Shown: positions 20,114 to 32,607 of the stretch, one piece after another | How the letters are laid out: each line of letters starts with the position of its first letter | Position numbering within the stretch: position 1 is the stretch's first letter | Assembly: GCA_024195265.1 (NCBI GenBank) | Contig: JAJLRJ010000003.1 | Coordinates: 27,846,853 to 27,910,852 of the forward strand | Length of the DNA: 64,000 nt | DNA from: Dendrophyllia cribrosa | Taxonomy: Eukaryota > Cnidaria > Anthozoa > Scleractinia > Dendrophylliidae | Direction: 5' to 3' | Program-made: the position numbers and the translations under genes | Notes under the pieces: generated by a model | What the model was told of the DNA's origin: nothing | The model's input: the letters and a program-made list of their open reading frames with translations, nothing else | Databases searched by the model: none

Positions 20114-23100
20114 ATGTCATCACAAACTTTAAAAATTTTGAGTTTGGACACTATAACCGACGAAATACAACCAGCTTATACTGCTGTTCTTGTCCGGATT
20201 TCTCGTAATTTGGAGACAGTTCAGCAGGAAGAGCTTCGTTTTCTCTGTAGTGGACTAATTCCGAAAAGAACGACTGAAACTTTAGACATCTTTCGTGAAC
20301 TAGAAAATGCTGGGAAGATTTCATGGGAAGACGTATGTTTCCTCAAGGAACGTTTGAATCTGGTACAAAGATTGGATCTTGTCGATTGGTTGACCACATT
20401 TGAAATCAAAAGAAATCTGACACTTCTTCTTGATCTGTATGTAAGAAAAAAAAACAAATCGGAAGCGAGTCGTCGATTCTCCTCTTCCGTGGAAATGGTA
20501 TCTGGGTATCTCGTGAAACTTACAACGGAGGCAGTCCGAAATAAATTTAATTTCAAAACAGATATTAGATCATTGGTAGAGTCAAGAAGGGGTATCAAGG
20601 AAGTGCTGGTCGAGTTTGAAGATGAAATCGAACGTAAGCTGTCACATCCATGGAGTAAATTGACTTTTCTTGTTGTCATTGCTGGTGAAATTATATCTGA
20701 AGCGTTGGCGACTGAAGAACATCGCAGAAAGCTGGACGTAATGAAGCTGTGTTCGATTGCGGCTGATGAGCTCTACTTTCGGATGATCAAAATAGGAAGT
20801 TGGGTAAGCGTCTATGTTTTTTTTTATTTGTGTCTTTTTCAGCATAAGTTAGAGTATTTGTACAATAAATATTCCTAAAATGAAGGGACCTTGCCCACTC
20901 CTTTTGTGTGATTGGTTCGAAATCAGTTAACGAAACAAAATGGCGGAAGTCTCGCAAATGCACGCAACAACGAAAATGACGATTTGACAACATTTCGCCA
21001 TTAAGACTAAGATTTGAGGCAGCGAGCTAAAGAGGGGGTAGCAAGAAAGCGGCGAATTCGACGAAAATGGCGAATTTGGCGAAAATGAAGATTTGATGAC
21101 ATTTTGCCATTATGACTTAGATTTGAGGCAGCGACCCAAAGAGGAGGGTAGCAAGAAGACGGCGAATTTTATTTTAAAGCGAGGGTGTGCATGAATCAAA
21201 ATACTTTTTTGCTTTCTGATCAATTTTATTGTTTAAAACTTTCCACTCACATGTGCTTCAGTAATCACATACTATAATTAGTTAATTGAAAACGACGAAT
21301 GACCAAAAATCGCAGAACACTTCAATAGATTACACCTAGAATTTCGGCATTGAATAAATTGCTTGGGCCGAACAATTTATTTCATGGTTGAATTGTTCTA
21401 TTTAGCAGCTGAATTATGCTTTAATGAAACATAGTTTGTAATGTGTACCATATTTATTATAAAAGTTTGTTCATATAACGCACACTGAATAGTTGAGTAG
21501 CCGGTTTGCACGAGGCTTTGTAAACACGGGTATGGGCTTCATTTTATAAAAGAAATACAAAATGTTTGCTTTTTGTTTACATAAGGTGATGCAATATTCG
21601 AGGAAGTTTGGCAGAAGTCGAAACTACTTATGTAAACCGCAGAAGTATGAAACCATTACATGAGACTGGTAGGAACTCAGACTGGTCGTGCTTCTGTTTA
21701 CATGAAGGCGGATTAAGAAATCATCTCGGACTGGTCTGACTCATTCTGTTTGTATTTACATGGTTCCCTGGTCTCATTTCAGACCGATCGGCTGAGTTAG
21801 TGATTCGTACGTTGGTTCATCGATCGGAATGAGTGAAACCGACCGGTCTGAGATGTTTTTTTTTAGACCGGCTTCATATTTACAGAAAGAGGCATTAATA
21901 TGGAGACCCATCTGAAGTCATACCGGTTTGAGTTTGTACCGGTCTCATATAATCAGGGTCTTACTTATCCGTCTAACAACTAAAGTAACACTATCTAATG
22001 TAGAAATTCGGAACTCTGTTGCTTAATGAGGCAAGTGAAATTGATAGCATGTTAACGGGACTAGACCCTGTAAAAGCATGATTGAAGTTAATATACACAA
22101 AGCCATGTGACTATTTTATGTAAAGTATGAAAAGAAAATGGAATTAACAGTGCTTATTGAATGTACATCCGTTAAAATCTGTAAAATTTAGCCAGTTTTA
22201 TGGCTTAAAAAAGCAGTCACATAACAGAAATGGGAATTAAAATGCCGCTGGAGTGTGCATCCTTAAAAACTGTAAAATTAAAAACATTTCTTGCCCAAAT
22301 ACCTACAGAAATGCAAGATGTTTTACATTATTTTTCCTTACTCCAAAGGGCTCAATCAGAATTTTCAGAAAATGGCTAAATCCATTTTTTGTTAAAGTGC
22401 CCCTGTGATCAAATTTTTGATTTTCATTTTTTTACATTTTCAAGTACAATTAGACTTTCTTACTCATCTTGCCAAATTTCAATCCATTATGAACATCAAC
22501 AGTCATTTTATTTTCACATTATTTCCGAGAATTTCAACCGCCATTAATCAACTTTGTTCCAAGGCTTGGTTGCGAATGGGAGAAAGTGACGTCAAAGACT
22601 CAAACATACCTCACGGGTTGAAATTATAATAACAATCAGCATAGAAAATTGCACGAAGAACAAGTCCAAAGTTTTTGTTGCTTTTCGCGTGATTTTCAGT
22701 ACTTATTGTTATTATAATTTCAACCCGTGAGGTATGTTTGAGTCTTTGACGTCACTTTCTCCCATTCGCGGCCGTAAATTCTCGGAAATAAATGTCAAAA
22801 TAAAATGACTTCTTATGTTCGTAATGAATTGAAATTTGGCAAGATGAGTAAGAAAGTCTAATTGCTCAAGTAGTTTAAGGCCTGGGTCAAAGGCTTTGAC
22901 CAGGAAAAAACGGTTTATTCGTAATAACTTTTACAAATGGAATGGTTTGGCACATAGAAAGATATTATCGTCCTTAACATTTTTAACTATAATAAGCTTT
23001 GGCATAGGTCACGTGACATGTCACGTGGCCATTTTTCTTAAAATAGCAAATATTTGACGAATTGGTGACGGGTTTAAGAGAAAACATCAAATAAAAATGC

Positions 23101-26100
23101 TTTTCTGATGCAGATTAAATATCTCCAGCCCTTCACGTTTGGAATGAGTGTTCATTAATCTCTAAAAAAAAATTATGAGGACAAAGGTCATTTTTCAGTC
23201 CAAAATTCAACCTATTATTATTTATAACTGTAATTTAAAGACTCGAGGACAATCATTCCAAACGTAGAAGGTTAAATATGTTAAACCTCCATCGGAAAAG
23301 CTAATTTATTTAACTATACAAAGAAAATTCGCTACCAAATCGCCGATTTACGTAATTTTAAAATTTTGATCACGTGACATGTCACGTGACCAAACTTTTG
23401 CGTTAAGGCAAAAGAAAACATCAAGATTAACATTCAGGGAAATTTCATTTTGATCTATGTTTTCTCGGTGAAGATATTAAGTGTCAACCATATTTTCCGA
23501 ACATACTTTAAACCCAGGCCTTAAACTGCTTGAGGTACACGAAAATGTGAGAAAAATCAAAATCCAAAATTTGATCACAGGGGCACTTTAAATTATTTGT
23601 AAGTACCACAGACTTGACTGCTCAATGAGTTTGATGAACTGAATGGACACAAAAATATTTTCTCCACAAACTCAAAGGTCACAAGAAGATTGCCATAGTT
23701 TCCATAGTTGTGCCTGGGAGTTAAAAGGTTAATGTAAATGTCGTAGGTTGAAATGAAATTCAGGTTAAAATGATTTCAACCTAGCTTGATTTTGAATTAC
23801 CTTTGTTTCTGATTTATGATAATGAATCAAAGACAAAAGAAATTCAAAATCAAACTGGGTTGAAATCATTTTAAAATGAATTTCATTTCAACCTACAACA
23901 TAAACAAATTGTAAGTCATGTGGTATATTGGTTATCTGTTCACAGTAATTTATTGGTGACATTGAATAGACTGAGGCCCCGTTTACACGGGTCCGGACAA
24001 ATTTTTGCACGGACGAATTTTGTTCCTAGACCACGTATTTACATGGATCCGTGCAATTACTGTGAACAGATAACCAATATACCACATGACTTACAATTTG
24101 TTTATGTTGTAGGTTGAAATGAAATTCAACCTACAACATAAACAAATTGTAAGTCATGTGGTATATTGGTTATCTGTTCACAGTAATTTATTGGTGACAT
24201 TGAATAGACCGAGGCCCCGTTTACACGGGTCCGGACAAATTTTTGCACGGACGAATTTTGTTCCTAGACCACGTATTTACATGGATCCGTGCAAATTCTG
24301 TTACAGATTGCAGTGGTGTTTACACGGAAACTTGCACACTTAGCCGTTCAAAAATCCGTCCAGTTCCGCCGGTCCCGTGTAAACGCAAGGTGGAACCGTG
24401 CAAGTTTTTGTCCGTGCAAAAATTTGTCCGGACCTGTGTAAACGGGGCCTGATGAATCACAGAATCAATTTAGAATGTCAGTAACTTTTTTGTTGAGGTC
24501 AGATGCGAAACAGAATTAACGTAAAACTGAAACTTTGACAACGAACTTCACTAAATTGCACATTCATGCTATGTTGTTGAAATATTATTATATGCTACAC
24601 GAATTGTATTCTCATGATGGGATGGGTTTATCTTAACCCTTTAACCGCCAAATTTCTTTGGGTTCCCAAAGCAGTTTTGTGGGGTTAGGCAATCTGTAGA
24701 ATTTCGTGACAAACGTCTGAAAGAAACCAGAGGTGAGAGATGATTTGACTATGACTGGAACGCCAAAAGTATCTGTAGCAAAACATGGCGGTCCATGAGT
24801 GAAGTTGTCTCTCTGGCCCTTCTGTGGTTGGATTTCGAGACCTACCGAGGCAATTTGGACGACTTTTGACTTCTAAAGAATGCAATCGGTGCAATATTTT
24901 GCCAGTTGGTCTGGGTGGCTCGACACTTATAAAAAATATATCAAACAGAGGTGGGTAGACTTGCATGCCGCCGGTATGGTTGTATTACCCAGAATTCCTT
25001 TCGGTCGTGCATAAGGATATTATACGTTTGCAAGAATAGCTCTGATTGAATGGAAAATAGACCGAAATATTGAAATATTGACCGAAATATTGAAATATTG
25101 AAATATTGAAATATTGAAATATTGACCGAAATATTGAAATATTGATTGGAATTTTTTTTAAGTGGATGCAGAGGAATAGGTTCGAAGTTAGCTGCAAATG
25201 TACACTTTTGGATTTAGAGTTACTTTTTCATTAAAACAAATTGATGCAAAGATGTGCGTTTTTTGTTGTTTTCCTGAGAAGTAGCAAACGGGCATTTCTG
25301 GATTTGCTGCCGAATGAACAACCATATGCAGCGGAAATCCATAGTTGTAGTCAAGTAGTTGGTTGTTAATGCTATGAAACTTATCGTTTTGCCCTAACAA
25401 GGGATCATTACTATCATTTGTGTAGATATGTGAAAGCTGCAGATTTTTAAATCACTACTAGTGATTCTCGTACGAATATGTACGATTGCCAGTTAAAGGG
25501 TTAACCCGTGAAACAATATGTAACAATTAGTTTGTAATAGTCAACAGCAGTCAAAACAAAACAATTGAATTTACTAATCTGTGGTGTTCTGTTTGATGCA
25601 ATAACCGTAGTTACACACACACCTTGGGTTTGGGGCTTCGGAGGGTCAATGGCTTGGGTTCGGTTTATCTCAGGTTTCATCTTACCCTTGGAGATGCGGT
25701 TACACAGTAAAAGACTCCTCAGGGTAAAATATAATTAGATATGAGTTCACTGACCCTGCAGTTTGGCGGGAAACGTACAGATCGACATGGATGACACGAA
25801 TCGAGATCTTGTAAGCTTAATTTCAGTGATTCTCCTGCTTATCATTCGACAGTGATCCATAAATATAACAATCCAGCAGTTTTTTTGCGAGAAAACACCA
25901 AAGAAGGCGCTTTCAACTACGTTATCTTCAGGGTTTGTCGGCGTTTTATTTACATTTACGAGCTCGTCGCGAACTTGCTCGCCGGCCAAGAAGGGCTTGG
26001 GTATTTTCACGACCACAGAATTGGTTTCAGCAACTTCTAAATAACAATGCACTAGATCACTAGTGGAAAGAAAACTTTAGAGTTTCTCACAGTGATGCAC

Positions 26101-27342
26101 GAAAGCCTGCCATGTCACCTTGTGTTAAAAGTAAGCGTGCAATTAGCCAAGCGTATCAGAGATCAACTTAGAGTGCCGCAGGCGATTTCCTGTATTAGCT
26201 GCGTTCTGCATTATGATTGGCGAAGCCACCTCAGGGAGCAGATAAACTGAACTTTTCAGTTCAGGAACTGTCATGGGAAGTTCTTTTGTTCTCTTTGATG
26301 TATCCATGGAAATAACCCTAAGGCAGTTTCGGTCTGGGAATAGCGGTTACACACAAAAACGTCCTTACCTGTGGGCAAACGCTATTTACCCATGGGTAAA
26401 AGGGTTAGTGTAACCACGACAAATGTTTTTTAGAACGAGTGATAGACATATTACTGTGTTATTTCGGATGCAACGCTTCCAGTACACTTTTCCCGGGGCC
26501 CTTCTAGCCAATTCATTTCCATAGTGTTCTTTTGGGCGCAATGTTCCTTAAGTCGAGCAAGGCTATACACTCAGGCTTATGCAATTTTAAATGGCCCAAG
26601 AAGGATAAACTTCACTATCTCTAGCAATATTTATTTGGCAAATTATCCTTCTCAGATGCCTACTCTGAAAAAAATAGATAAATTATCTATCAAAACATCT
26701 CACTTTCGTTGTAAACCTGTCTTAAGCTCGCTCGCTCAAATGTTAACCTCTGGCGAAATGTCATCAATCCGTCACTTTCGCCAATTCGTCATTTTCGTCA
26801 ATTCGTCATTTTCGTCAAGATCGCCACTTTTGTTTTACCCCTGTCTTTAGCTCGCACACTCAAATCTCAACCTGATCTGGCGAAATTTCGTCAAATCCAT
26901 CACTCGCCAAATAAAGTTCGCCGCTTTTAATTCGTTGTACCCCTGTCTTTAGCTCGCTCGCTCAAATCTCGGCCTCTGGCGAAATTTCGTCAAATCCCTT
27001 ACTTTCCCCAAACTGGCTTACTTATGACCTTTCGGCAAAACTGATGGGGAGATTTTGTCAAATTTACCATTTTCTTTGTTGCGTGCATTCCTGGACATAA
27101 GTGGCAAAAATGTCCGCAGAATCCGGAATAATTAGGGAAGTCTGATTATAGTAAATAGAACCATTTAATTGATGCTTCTGTTTGATTCATTTCAGGAAGA
27201 TTTCTGTGGCCATATACAAGGGCGACACGAGTTAGTTTTCCATCAACATGAAAGTCCAGCGTCAGATGCTAGCAGGTTGTTTGTAAAGAAGAAAATAACT
27301 GATGTAGTTCAACAGTTCACAGAAACAAACTTTTTCTTGTAG
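20114..27342 (+). CDS. DED-containing protein, copy B (2 exons)
   Basis: Exon 1 is 20114-20803, exon 2 is 27196-27342; intron 6392 bp (GTAAGC...TTCAG), phase 0. Product 278 residues. DED at about 16-95 with Leu-Ile-Pro-Lys at 48-51, Leu-Lys-Glu at 77-79 and Arg-Leu-Asp-Leu at 86-89. Exon 2 reads Glu-Asp-Phe-Cys-Gly-His and ends Thr-Asn-Phe-Phe-Leu. Frame and splice sites are intact although the intron is packed with at least six transposon-type insertions. Closest to copy A: shared Lys-Arg-Thr-Thr-Glu-Thr-Leu-Asp-Ile-Phe in the DED. The function of residues 100-278 is unknown. Confidence 0.8.
20976..21172 (+). repeat. Two-unit tandem repeat in copy B intron
   Basis: Two units of about 100 bp containing ATTTGAGGCAGCGA, GTAGCAAGAA and GCGGCGAATT. 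Reverse-oriented relatives lie at 26720-27010 near the other end of the same intron. Confidence 0.65.
22396..23587. mobile_element. 1192-bp foldback-bearing DNA transposon, TTAA target site
   Basis: AGTGCCCCTGTGATCAAATT at the left, complement at the right, flanked by TTAA at 22392-22395 and 23588-23591 (piggyBac- or Kolobok-like). Inside, 22440-22870 is a nearly complete palindrome (arms with TGACGTCAAAGACTCAAAC). CACGTGACATGTCACGTG repeats sit at about 23010 and 23372 in opposite halves. No transposase frame. Confidence 0.75.
23742..23897. mobile_element. 156-bp foldback element
   Basis: Arms of over 70 bp: GTAGGTTGAAATGAAATTCA at the left, complement at the right, meeting near 23820. No insert between the arms. 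Confidence 0.7.
23899..24450. mobile_element. Rearranged pair of MITEs (truncated + complete)
   Basis: A complete 239-bp element at 24212-24450 has TIRs AGGCCCCGTTTACACGGG and internal CCGGACAAATTTTTGCACGG. A 5' half of the same element sits at 23974-24056. The flanking 55-bp host segment (ACATAAACAAATTGTAAGTC) occurs three times, direct-inverted-direct, at about 23899, 24053 and 24130. Confidence 0.75.
24637..25500. mobile_element. 864-bp DNA element with TTAA target site
   Basis: CCCTTTAACCGCCAA at the left, TTGCCAGTTAAAGGG at the right (15 bp, two mismatches), with TTAA on both outer sides (24633-24636, 25501-25504). Internal GAAATATT microsatellite at 25062-25146. Frames inside are not convincing genes. 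Confidence 0.65.
25062..25146. repeat. GAAATATT microsatellite
   Basis: About ten near-copies of AAATATTG, some preceded by ACCG. Confidence 0.8.
25606..26418. mobile_element. Possible 813-bp DNA element
   Basis: CGTAGTTACAC and GTGTAACCACG form an 11-bp inverted pair with one mismatch. Internal CTTACCCTTGG / CTTACCTGTGGG motifs are weakly symmetric. No target duplication seen. Confidence 0.35.
26720..27010. repeat. Tandem repeat, about 3 units, in copy B intron
   Basis: Units carry TTTAGCTCGC, TCTGGCGAAATTTCGTCAAA and CGCCACTTTTGTT-like blocks. Reverse-oriented relative of 20976-21172. Confidence 0.6.
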
Positions 27343-28930
27343 GAACAATTAGCTTAACTGTTACAAATATTTGGTTTAACGTATAGTATAAGTTGAAGTC
27401 AGAGATAAATGTTCGATAATTATAATACGGTTTTAATACGAAGTATTTGACGTTGCTAAGTTAAAGTTAATACACACGTTTGATAATATGATTTTGATAC
27501 GAAGTATTTGACGTTGCTAAGTTGAAGTTGATACACACGTTTGATAATATAGTTTTGATGCGAAATATTCGATGTTACTAAGTTGAAGTTGATACACACG
27601 TTTGATAATATGATTTTTGATGCGAAGTATTAGACATTGCTAAGTTGAAGTTGATACACACGTTTGATAATATCGTTTTAGTGATGCGAAGTATTTGATG
27701 TTACTTAGTTGAAGTTGATACACGTTTGATAATATGATTTTGATGCGAAGTATTAGACGTTACTAAGTTGAAGTTGATACACACGTTTGATAATATCGTT
27801 TTAGTGATGCGAAGTATTTGATGTTACTAAGTTGAAGTTGATACACACGTTTGATAATATGATTTTGATGCGAAGTATTAGATGTTACTAAGTTGAAGTT
27901 GATACACACGTTTGATAATATCGTTTTAGTGATGCGAAGTATTTGATGTTACTAAGTTGAAGTTGATACACACGTTTGATAATATGGTTTCGATGCGAAG
28001 TATTTTGCGTTGGTAAGTTGAAGTTGATACACAAACTTGATACGAAGTATTTGACGTTGATAAGTTGAAGTTGATACACACGTTTGACAATATAGTTTTG
28101 ATACGAAGAATTTGATGTTACTAAGTTGAAGTTAGCGACACGTTTGATAATATGGTTTTGATGCGAAGTATTTGACGTTACTATGTTGAAGTTGATACAC
28201 AAAATTGATGCGAAGTATTTGACGTTGCTTAGTTGAAGTTGATACACAAAATTAATGCGAAGTATTTGACGTTACTATGTTGAAGTTGATACACAAAATT
28301 GATGCGAAGTATTTGACGTTGCTAAGTTGAAGTTGATACACAAAATGTATACGAAGTATTTGACATTGCTAAGTTAAAGTTGATACATATGTTTGATAAT
28401 ATGATTTTGATACCAAGTATTTGATGTCACTAAGTTGAAGTTGGTACACAAAATTGATAATATGATTTTCATACGAGGTATTGGATTTTGCTTATTGAAA
28501 TCATTGAGCGGTTAATTGCCATGAAATGTTTTTGAAATGAAATTGTTAGTGCTATCACAAGTCAGTGGTAAAGGATCGATCAAAAACAAAGTTGTAACAA
28601 GGTAGGAACTAAATAAACCAAACGAGCAAAAAAAGGAAAAATTAAATAAAAAATGGAAAACGAGAAAAACAAGAAACAAAAAGAGTTGAAACCTACTTTT
28701 TTTGGAAAAAAATCGAGAACTGATAAACAAACAAAAAGAGAAAAAAAGGAAATAAACAAAAAAATGTAAAACAAGAAAAAAAAAGAAATAAAAAAAGAAA
28801 CAAGAATGTAAACAAACTGATGGTGGAACATAAAATGGACATGTCTCATGTATAATAACTTACACAAGAAACTGGTTTGGACCTATTTGTATTCTCAAAG
28901 GAACTTAAATAAAGGAATTGTCAAAATTTT
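27343..28930 (+). other. Probable 3' UTR of DED copy B
   Basis: Contains the satellite, an A-rich tract (28570-28800, AACAAGAAACAAAAAG), GATGGTGGAACATAAAATGG, and AATAAA at 28908-28913. The end block matches copy A. Confidence 0.55.
27407..28500. repeat. About 60-bp satellite after copy B exon 2
   Basis: Roughly 17 monomers with the pattern GATACACACGTTTGATAATA, then GATTTTGATGCGAAGTATTT and GACGTTACTAAGTTGAAGTT. Later monomers lose the TTTGATAATATG part (unit about 45 bp). Begins about 65 bp after the stop codon. Confidence 0.9.
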
Positions 28931-29768
28931 TTTGTGGATTTATAAGTTAATCCTTGTTTATGTAACATTGATTTTATGAAGGATAGTTTGCTGAAGGTCT
29001 GATACAGAGAACAAAAATAGTGTGCACATCCACTACAGAAACAATCATGGACAAACATAACCAAATGAAAGTACTGCCAAGTAGCATTCTTCGAGCGGTC
29101 ATCCTTAAAGAGAATTAATCCACATAATAATCATGGGAACTATATATTTGTTGACTCACGGTCTTACTTTGTAGATGCGTTAGCTAAAGTGGATATAACG
29201 AAAGTTGGAACCATTCATTCCTTCAGTAATGCATGCAACCAACAACCCAAACAAAACCGTCCAACGTTTTTGACTGGGCGTGTTCATAATGTCGAGGCTT
29301 ACAAACAAGGCCCTTTTTCCTAGAAATAAAGATAAACCATGGGCTTATACTTAGGTTTAAACAGTTAAGTTTCACCGATATCATCCCGACCGTAGGAAAC
29401 CCCAATGTAGAAACTTCATATCTATTTGTACTAAAAGACTGTGCAATCTGTCATTATGAATTCCAGAAAGATCTGTTGGTTACAAAAACTATAGACTCCA
29501 TAGCCTGTTCCACGCGTTCAGATCAGATGCAACGCACCTCTTTAGAACCTCATTGGACCTTTCATTGGACCTGGGTATCACAAAGCTCTATTGTTTTCAG
29601 GGCTAGGTTCCATTGTAATTGTATTCTTGTTTGTTCTATCGTTTTCTCCGCCAATCGAGAGGCTCAATGCGCCTAGCTTGTTCAGGTTGTGGGCGTGCTC
29701 AGCCTTTTTGCAAGTGGGGAGGAGGGTCCATCTCGTCCGAAATCAGCCACTCGAGACAGTTCAGTTAT
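28931..29768. other. Intergenic, no gene seen
   Basis: No coding or repeat signal that I can defend. Confidence 0.4.
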
Positions 29769-30173
29769 GGCCCTGTCACACTACTGCGTATCGTACTTAT
29801 AATAAGCGTATGCCAGCGTATGAAAAATATCACTCATACGCTGGTATACGCTGACATACGCTAGTGGTAAGTTAAGCATAGGTTGTATACGTTTCAAGAA
29901 CGGTCGCATACGGTGGCATACGCTGACATACGGCGAGGCAGAAAATTTTTTTAAGCATGCTTAAAATTTTTTTGCGTATTTGGACGTATGGTTTATACGC
30001 TAGGCATACGCTGAATACGCGAGAGTTATACGCTAGAGGTATACGTTACTCATAGGTCAATTACGCTGGTCAACGCTGTATTTTCAAGGGAATTTTGTGC
30101 GTATGAAAATTATTTTATGAATTTTCATACGCAACTCATACGTTTCTTTAATACGCAATAGTGTGACAGGGCC
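29769..30173. mobile_element. 405-bp MITE rich in CATACGC repeats
   Basis: TIR GGCCCTGTCACACTA at the left, complement (TAGTGTGACAGGGCC) at the right, with TGCGTAT inward. The interior is built from many CATACGCTG/GTATACGC words on both strands. Target duplication not clear. Confidence 0.75.
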
Positions 30174-30326
30174 TTTACGCAGGCATTCAAAACGCATGTG
30201 CATGTCTTGTTCAGGAAGGAAAACTTTCTTGAAGTGAGGTGTCGATTACGTAAAATTGCATCAACTTCCCGTTTCCCATTGAGATAGTCTGCTCCTTATT
30301 CGATTTTTGTAAGGATTCTGTTCTTT

Positions 30327-30696
30327 AGAAAAACATTTAACTATAAAAAATTGCGACAAAACATTTCTTAAAAACATTATAAATTTTTTTAAAAAAGCTA
30401 AAAAGCTGACGACGTTTCGACGTTACCGTAACGTCATTATCAAGTCAAAAATGTATAAAAACTAGGTTGTATAAATACTATACAATAAATGATGAAAATA
30501 ATTGCGAAAATCACAGTTTCGCAATTATTTTCATCATTTATTGTTCATCTTAGTATTTATACAACCTAGTTTTTATACATTTTTGACTTGATAATGACGT
30601 TACGGTAACGTCGAAACGTCGTCAGCTTTTTAGCTTTTTTAAAAAATTTTATAATGTTTTCAAGAATTTTTTTGTCGCAATTTTTTATAGTTAAAT
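30327..30696. mobile_element. 370-bp palindromic PLE-terminus insertion, 13-bp TSD
   Basis: Two inverted arms of about 170 bp with TTAACTATAAAAAATTGCGA at each outer end and a short centre near 30510. Each arm carries a PLE-terminus hammerhead-like block (GACGTTTCGACGTTACCGTA and its complement). Flanked by GATTCTGTTCTTT at 30314-30326 and 30697-30709. No coding part. Confidence 0.8.
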
Positions 30697-30709
30697 GATT
30701 CTGTTCTTT

Positions 30710-31809
30710 TTCTCGAAAAAGGGGTTTCGGAACCCCTGGAATAAAACCAAGGGTACAATCCTGCTTTCGATGACGTTCCGCACTTGCATTACTACTTTAA
30801 TAAACTCGACGTGAACAAACCGTACCACGGCAGTATTTATGCTGTTTGTGCTTTTATGAATTCAATTTTTATTTGTTTAATTTTAATGATTTCGTGACTG
30901 TTTCCCATTTTTAAAATGTCAGATTTTATTCCGAAAAGGTCTATTTACGTTGAGTAATGCTGAAAACTAGAAGCCCATGTCATCATTGTCACGCAGTCCT
31001 GCAAAAACTGGTTTAAATTAGCCCTCACTTGTGGTTGTTTTGAAAGTACTTATATTAAAAACAATCCAGTTCAGTGATCGTCTATGATCTGTACAAAATG
31101 GCGCGCGCGTTGCCACTTAGCAGCAGCGGATCTTGGAAAGTGATCAATTGGACCCGTACCCCTCCTTGTCGGGGAATAGAAGGCCAACCTTCCGTACATG
31201 TAGGTCTGGATCGCTACTGGTTAGTGTGAATGGTGCATTGTTATTATTGATTCGACGATCTTACATTATGCATTAGTCTGAAGTAACCATCTGTCAACTG
31301 GTCCTCGTGCTCAGGCTCCGGCGGCTAAGAGGGCCAGGCGGTTCTGGGGACGAGAATGTGCAGCTTCCTAAGAAGACCTTCTTTGAGCTCCTCACGAAGT
31401 CTCGTCTTCTTTGCGTGAGTCCAAGAATAAAGTGTGAGTAAGAACACAGGTTTATCATCCTCTGTTTGTGTGGTGGGCTGTGCCGTATCGGTTTATCAAA
31501 CTAACCTTACTAAAGACGAAATCTAGAGCTCTTAAAACTGATGAAAATGAAATGAAAACTCTCGAAATACCGCTATGTTGTTTGGTTTTCTGTGTTTATT
31601 TTGGTCCAGTTTTTCCACATAACGGTTCGGCTCTCTCTAAAGTAGGCAATACCCCTTTTGCGAGATTTTTTTTTGTATTTTATTGCTTTTTACGTTTTTA
31701 CAACAAAAAGTACATTTTGAAACACAGGATACAAACTAAGTAGTTACAAAACACATACAATAAAAAGAAAATGATAAATAAATAAATAAATAAGAAAACA
31801 TAGATTTAA
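30710..31809. other. Intergenic with one MITE fragment
   Basis: 31294-31350 is a foldback remnant (CTCGTGCTCAGGCTCCGGCG) related to 19151-19222. A (AAAT)n run lies at 31771-31795. Otherwise no gene. Confidence 0.45.
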
Positions 31810-32300
31810 TTATTTATATCGTAATAGTAAGAATCTCTCCCACTTTTTGTAATGGCTTAAAAGCTTATCGTTTGCTCTTGCAATCTGTTCTTCAATTTTA
31901 AAAATATATCTGAGTTTGGCAATCAGCAATGAAATATTAGGAATAAAGGCGTTACACCTACATTGGCAAATAAGTTGTTTCCCTAATAAAATGACATGAT
32001 TTATTAACATAATTTCTTTGTTATTGTTCCAATATCCAGACATAATATCTGTTTCACTAAAGTGTTCAATAATTGTATTAAGCCAATTAATTACTGATAG
32101 CCAAAAGTCTCTAACATGAGAACAGCGGTACAGTAAATGCTCGAGGGATTCGTCGTTCTCCTTACAAAAATTGCACAGCGGAGATTCTACCAGCTTCATT
32201 TTGAATAGTATTTTATAAGTATAAAGTATTCGATTAAGGATTTTATACTGAAACTCTCTAGTTTTACAATCACACCACACACAAACAGAGGATGGTAGCC
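31810..32300 (-). mobile_element. LINE C-terminal fragment with RT zinc-binding domain
   Basis: A 156-codon minus frame encodes a zf-RVT-type tail: Phe-Gln-Tyr-Lys-Ile-Leu-Asn-Arg-Ile-Leu, then Cys-Asn-Phe-Cys-x7-Glu-His-Leu-x3-Cys, and Phe-Trp. Typical of L1/Tx1-like LINEs. 5' truncated at about 32300, right where the DED copy C flank begins. Confidence 0.75.
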
Positions 32301-32466
32301 TGTGATACGAGGCTACGTGCGCGTCTAGTGCTGGGGTTCACAACAGTTGTGTCAAGTGTGTACTCGTCATAAAAATACATGCATGTTTCATCGCACGATC
32401 AGTTTCAGTCGCGCCAGTTTTCCAGCCAATCGATTCTCGAATACCCTGGGATATCATGATAAATTA

Positions 32467-32560
32467 ATGCGGTGGTTGCCCCGCGACAGGGTTATTTTCA
32501 ACGAACTAACGTCATCGCATTGCCCTATTTTGGTGTTGATTAAGATCCCAGGGTATAAAA
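32467..32560 (+). promoter_or_regulatory. Conserved core promoter of DED copy C
   Basis: ATGCGGTGGTTGCC, then CTAACGTCATCG (CRE-like), CATTGCCCTATTTTGG, and TATAAAA at 32554-32560, 48 bp before the ATG. An imperfect CCCTGGGAT...ATCCCAGGG pair brackets the block (32446, 32545). Confidence 0.75.
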
Positions 32561-32607
32561 GGACGGGAATGCATTCATCTCTTTGCCCAACAGACAACAC
32601 CGCCATC

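Noticed and set aside
27407..28500. CRISPR-like regular repeats
   Set aside because: Contiguous tandem monomers without unique spacers, in eukaryotic DNA.
31450..32300. Inverted LINE (twin-priming) suggested by CATCCTCTGTTTGTGTGG at 31456 and its complement near 32290
   Set aside because: Only about 18-20 bp match and the orientation order is wrong for a simple twin-primed insertion.
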